This document shows, piece by piece, positions 5,830 to 6,067 of a stretch of DNA of 6,067 bases (the stretch's first letter is position 1; each line of letters opens with the position of its first letter). The notes under the pieces were generated by a model. It saw nothing but the letters and a program-made list of their open reading frames with translations. It had not been told where the DNA came from and did no database searches. The stretch lies in assembly GCA_905215125.1 (NCBI GenBank), contig CAJMOV010000125.1:1-6067 (forward strand). The letters are read 5' to 3'. The position numbers and the translations under genes were made by a program. The stretch comes from an uncultured bacterium (lineage in GTDB: Bacteria; Bacillota; Clostridia; Oscillospirales; Butyricicoccaceae).

Positions 5830-5856
5830 AAACGGCTGCCCGAGGGGCAGCCGTTT
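5830..5856 (-). terminator. Rho-independent terminator after rpmA
   Basis: The arms AAACGGCTGCC (5830-5840) and GGCAGCCGTTT (5846-5856) are a perfect 11-bp inverted repeat with a 5-nt loop. On the minus strand it ends in a run of six T residues. It begins 11 nt past the rpmA stop and should end or attenuate the ribosomal-protein transcript before obgE. Confidence 0.9.
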
Positions 5857-5867
5857 CCTGAAAAGCT

Positions 5868-6067
5868 TTACTGTACGGGATAAACCGAAACCTTCTTGCG
5901 GTCGCGGCCCAGGCGCTCAAAGGCGACCTTGCCTTCGACCAGGGCAAAGAGGGTGTCGTCGCTGCCGCGGCCCACGTTGGTGCCGGGGTGGATTTTGGTC
6001 CCGCGCTGCTTGACCAGGATGTTGCCGGCCAGAACATGCTGCCCGTCGGCCCGCTTGACGCCGAGAC
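5868..6067 (-). CDS. rpmA: 50S ribosomal protein L27, C-terminal part (gene runs off the right edge)
   Basis: The last 65 residues of L27 are visible, ending at TAA (5870-5868). They include LGVKRADGQHV, AGNILVKQRGTKIHPGTNVG and RGSDDTLFALVEGKVAFER, and finish in DRKKVSVYPVQ. These blocks match the conserved L27 core, which helps place tRNA near the peptidyl transferase centre of the 50S subunit. The N-terminus, where Firmicutes L27 carries a short extension removed by the Prp protease, lies outside the window. The gene precedes obgE as in many bacteria, with a terminator in between. Confidence 0.96.
   Translation of the reverse strand, partial: LGVKRADGQHVLAGNILVKQRGTKIHPGTNVGRGSDDTLFALVEGKVAFERLGRDRKKVSVYPVQ

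Overview
The window looks like a piece of a GC-rich Clostridia chromosome. I infer an Oscillospirales/Ruminococcaceae-like gut anaerobe, but the sequence alone does not fix the genus. Support comes from the split glycine decarboxylase (separate gcvPA and gcvPB), strong AGGAGG-type ribosome binding sites, near-consensus sigma-A promoters (TTGACA-17-TACAAT and TTGACA-17-TATTAT) and Firmicutes-type Obg and L27 proteins. All recognisable genes lie on the minus strand, so transcription runs from high to low coordinates.

In transcription order: (1) the 3' end of rpmA (ribosomal protein L27) enters at the right edge and ends in a strong intrinsic terminator at 5830-5856. (2) obgE/cgtA (4456-5730) encodes a complete Obg ribosome-assembly GTPase. 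(3) A class II tRNA-Ser(GGA) gene (4264-4355) has its own strong promoter, whose -35 box sits in the loop of a GC-rich inverted repeat just after obgE, and its own perfect terminator (4225-4259). (4) About 320 bp without a credible gene (3909-4224) contains small repeats and a small hairpin. (5) A cytoplasmic SGNH/GDSL-family esterase of unknown substrate (3249-3854) follows. (6) The glycine cleavage operon gcvT-gcvH-gcvPA-gcvPB runs off the left edge.

The gcv products form one enzyme system. GcvPA/GcvPB (P-protein) decarboxylate glycine and load the aminomethyl group onto the lipoyl arm of GcvH. GcvT then transfers the one-carbon unit to tetrahydrofolate and releases ammonia. The dihydrolipoamide dehydrogenase (L-protein) is not in the window. 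gcvPA and gcvPB overlap in an ATGA, which suggests translational coupling of the two P-protein halves. The operon has a near-perfect promoter whose -35 box overlaps the esterase stop codon. The predicted leader is only about 70 nt, which leaves no room for a glycine riboswitch.

The window is mostly ordinary housekeeping and central metabolism. I see no mobile element, CRISPR array, phage gene, defence system or novel multi-gene system. The points worth a second look are regulatory: the tRNA promoter inside a hairpin, the riboswitch-less gcv leader with an AT-rich palindrome at the expected start of transcription, and the unexplained gap at 3909-4224.
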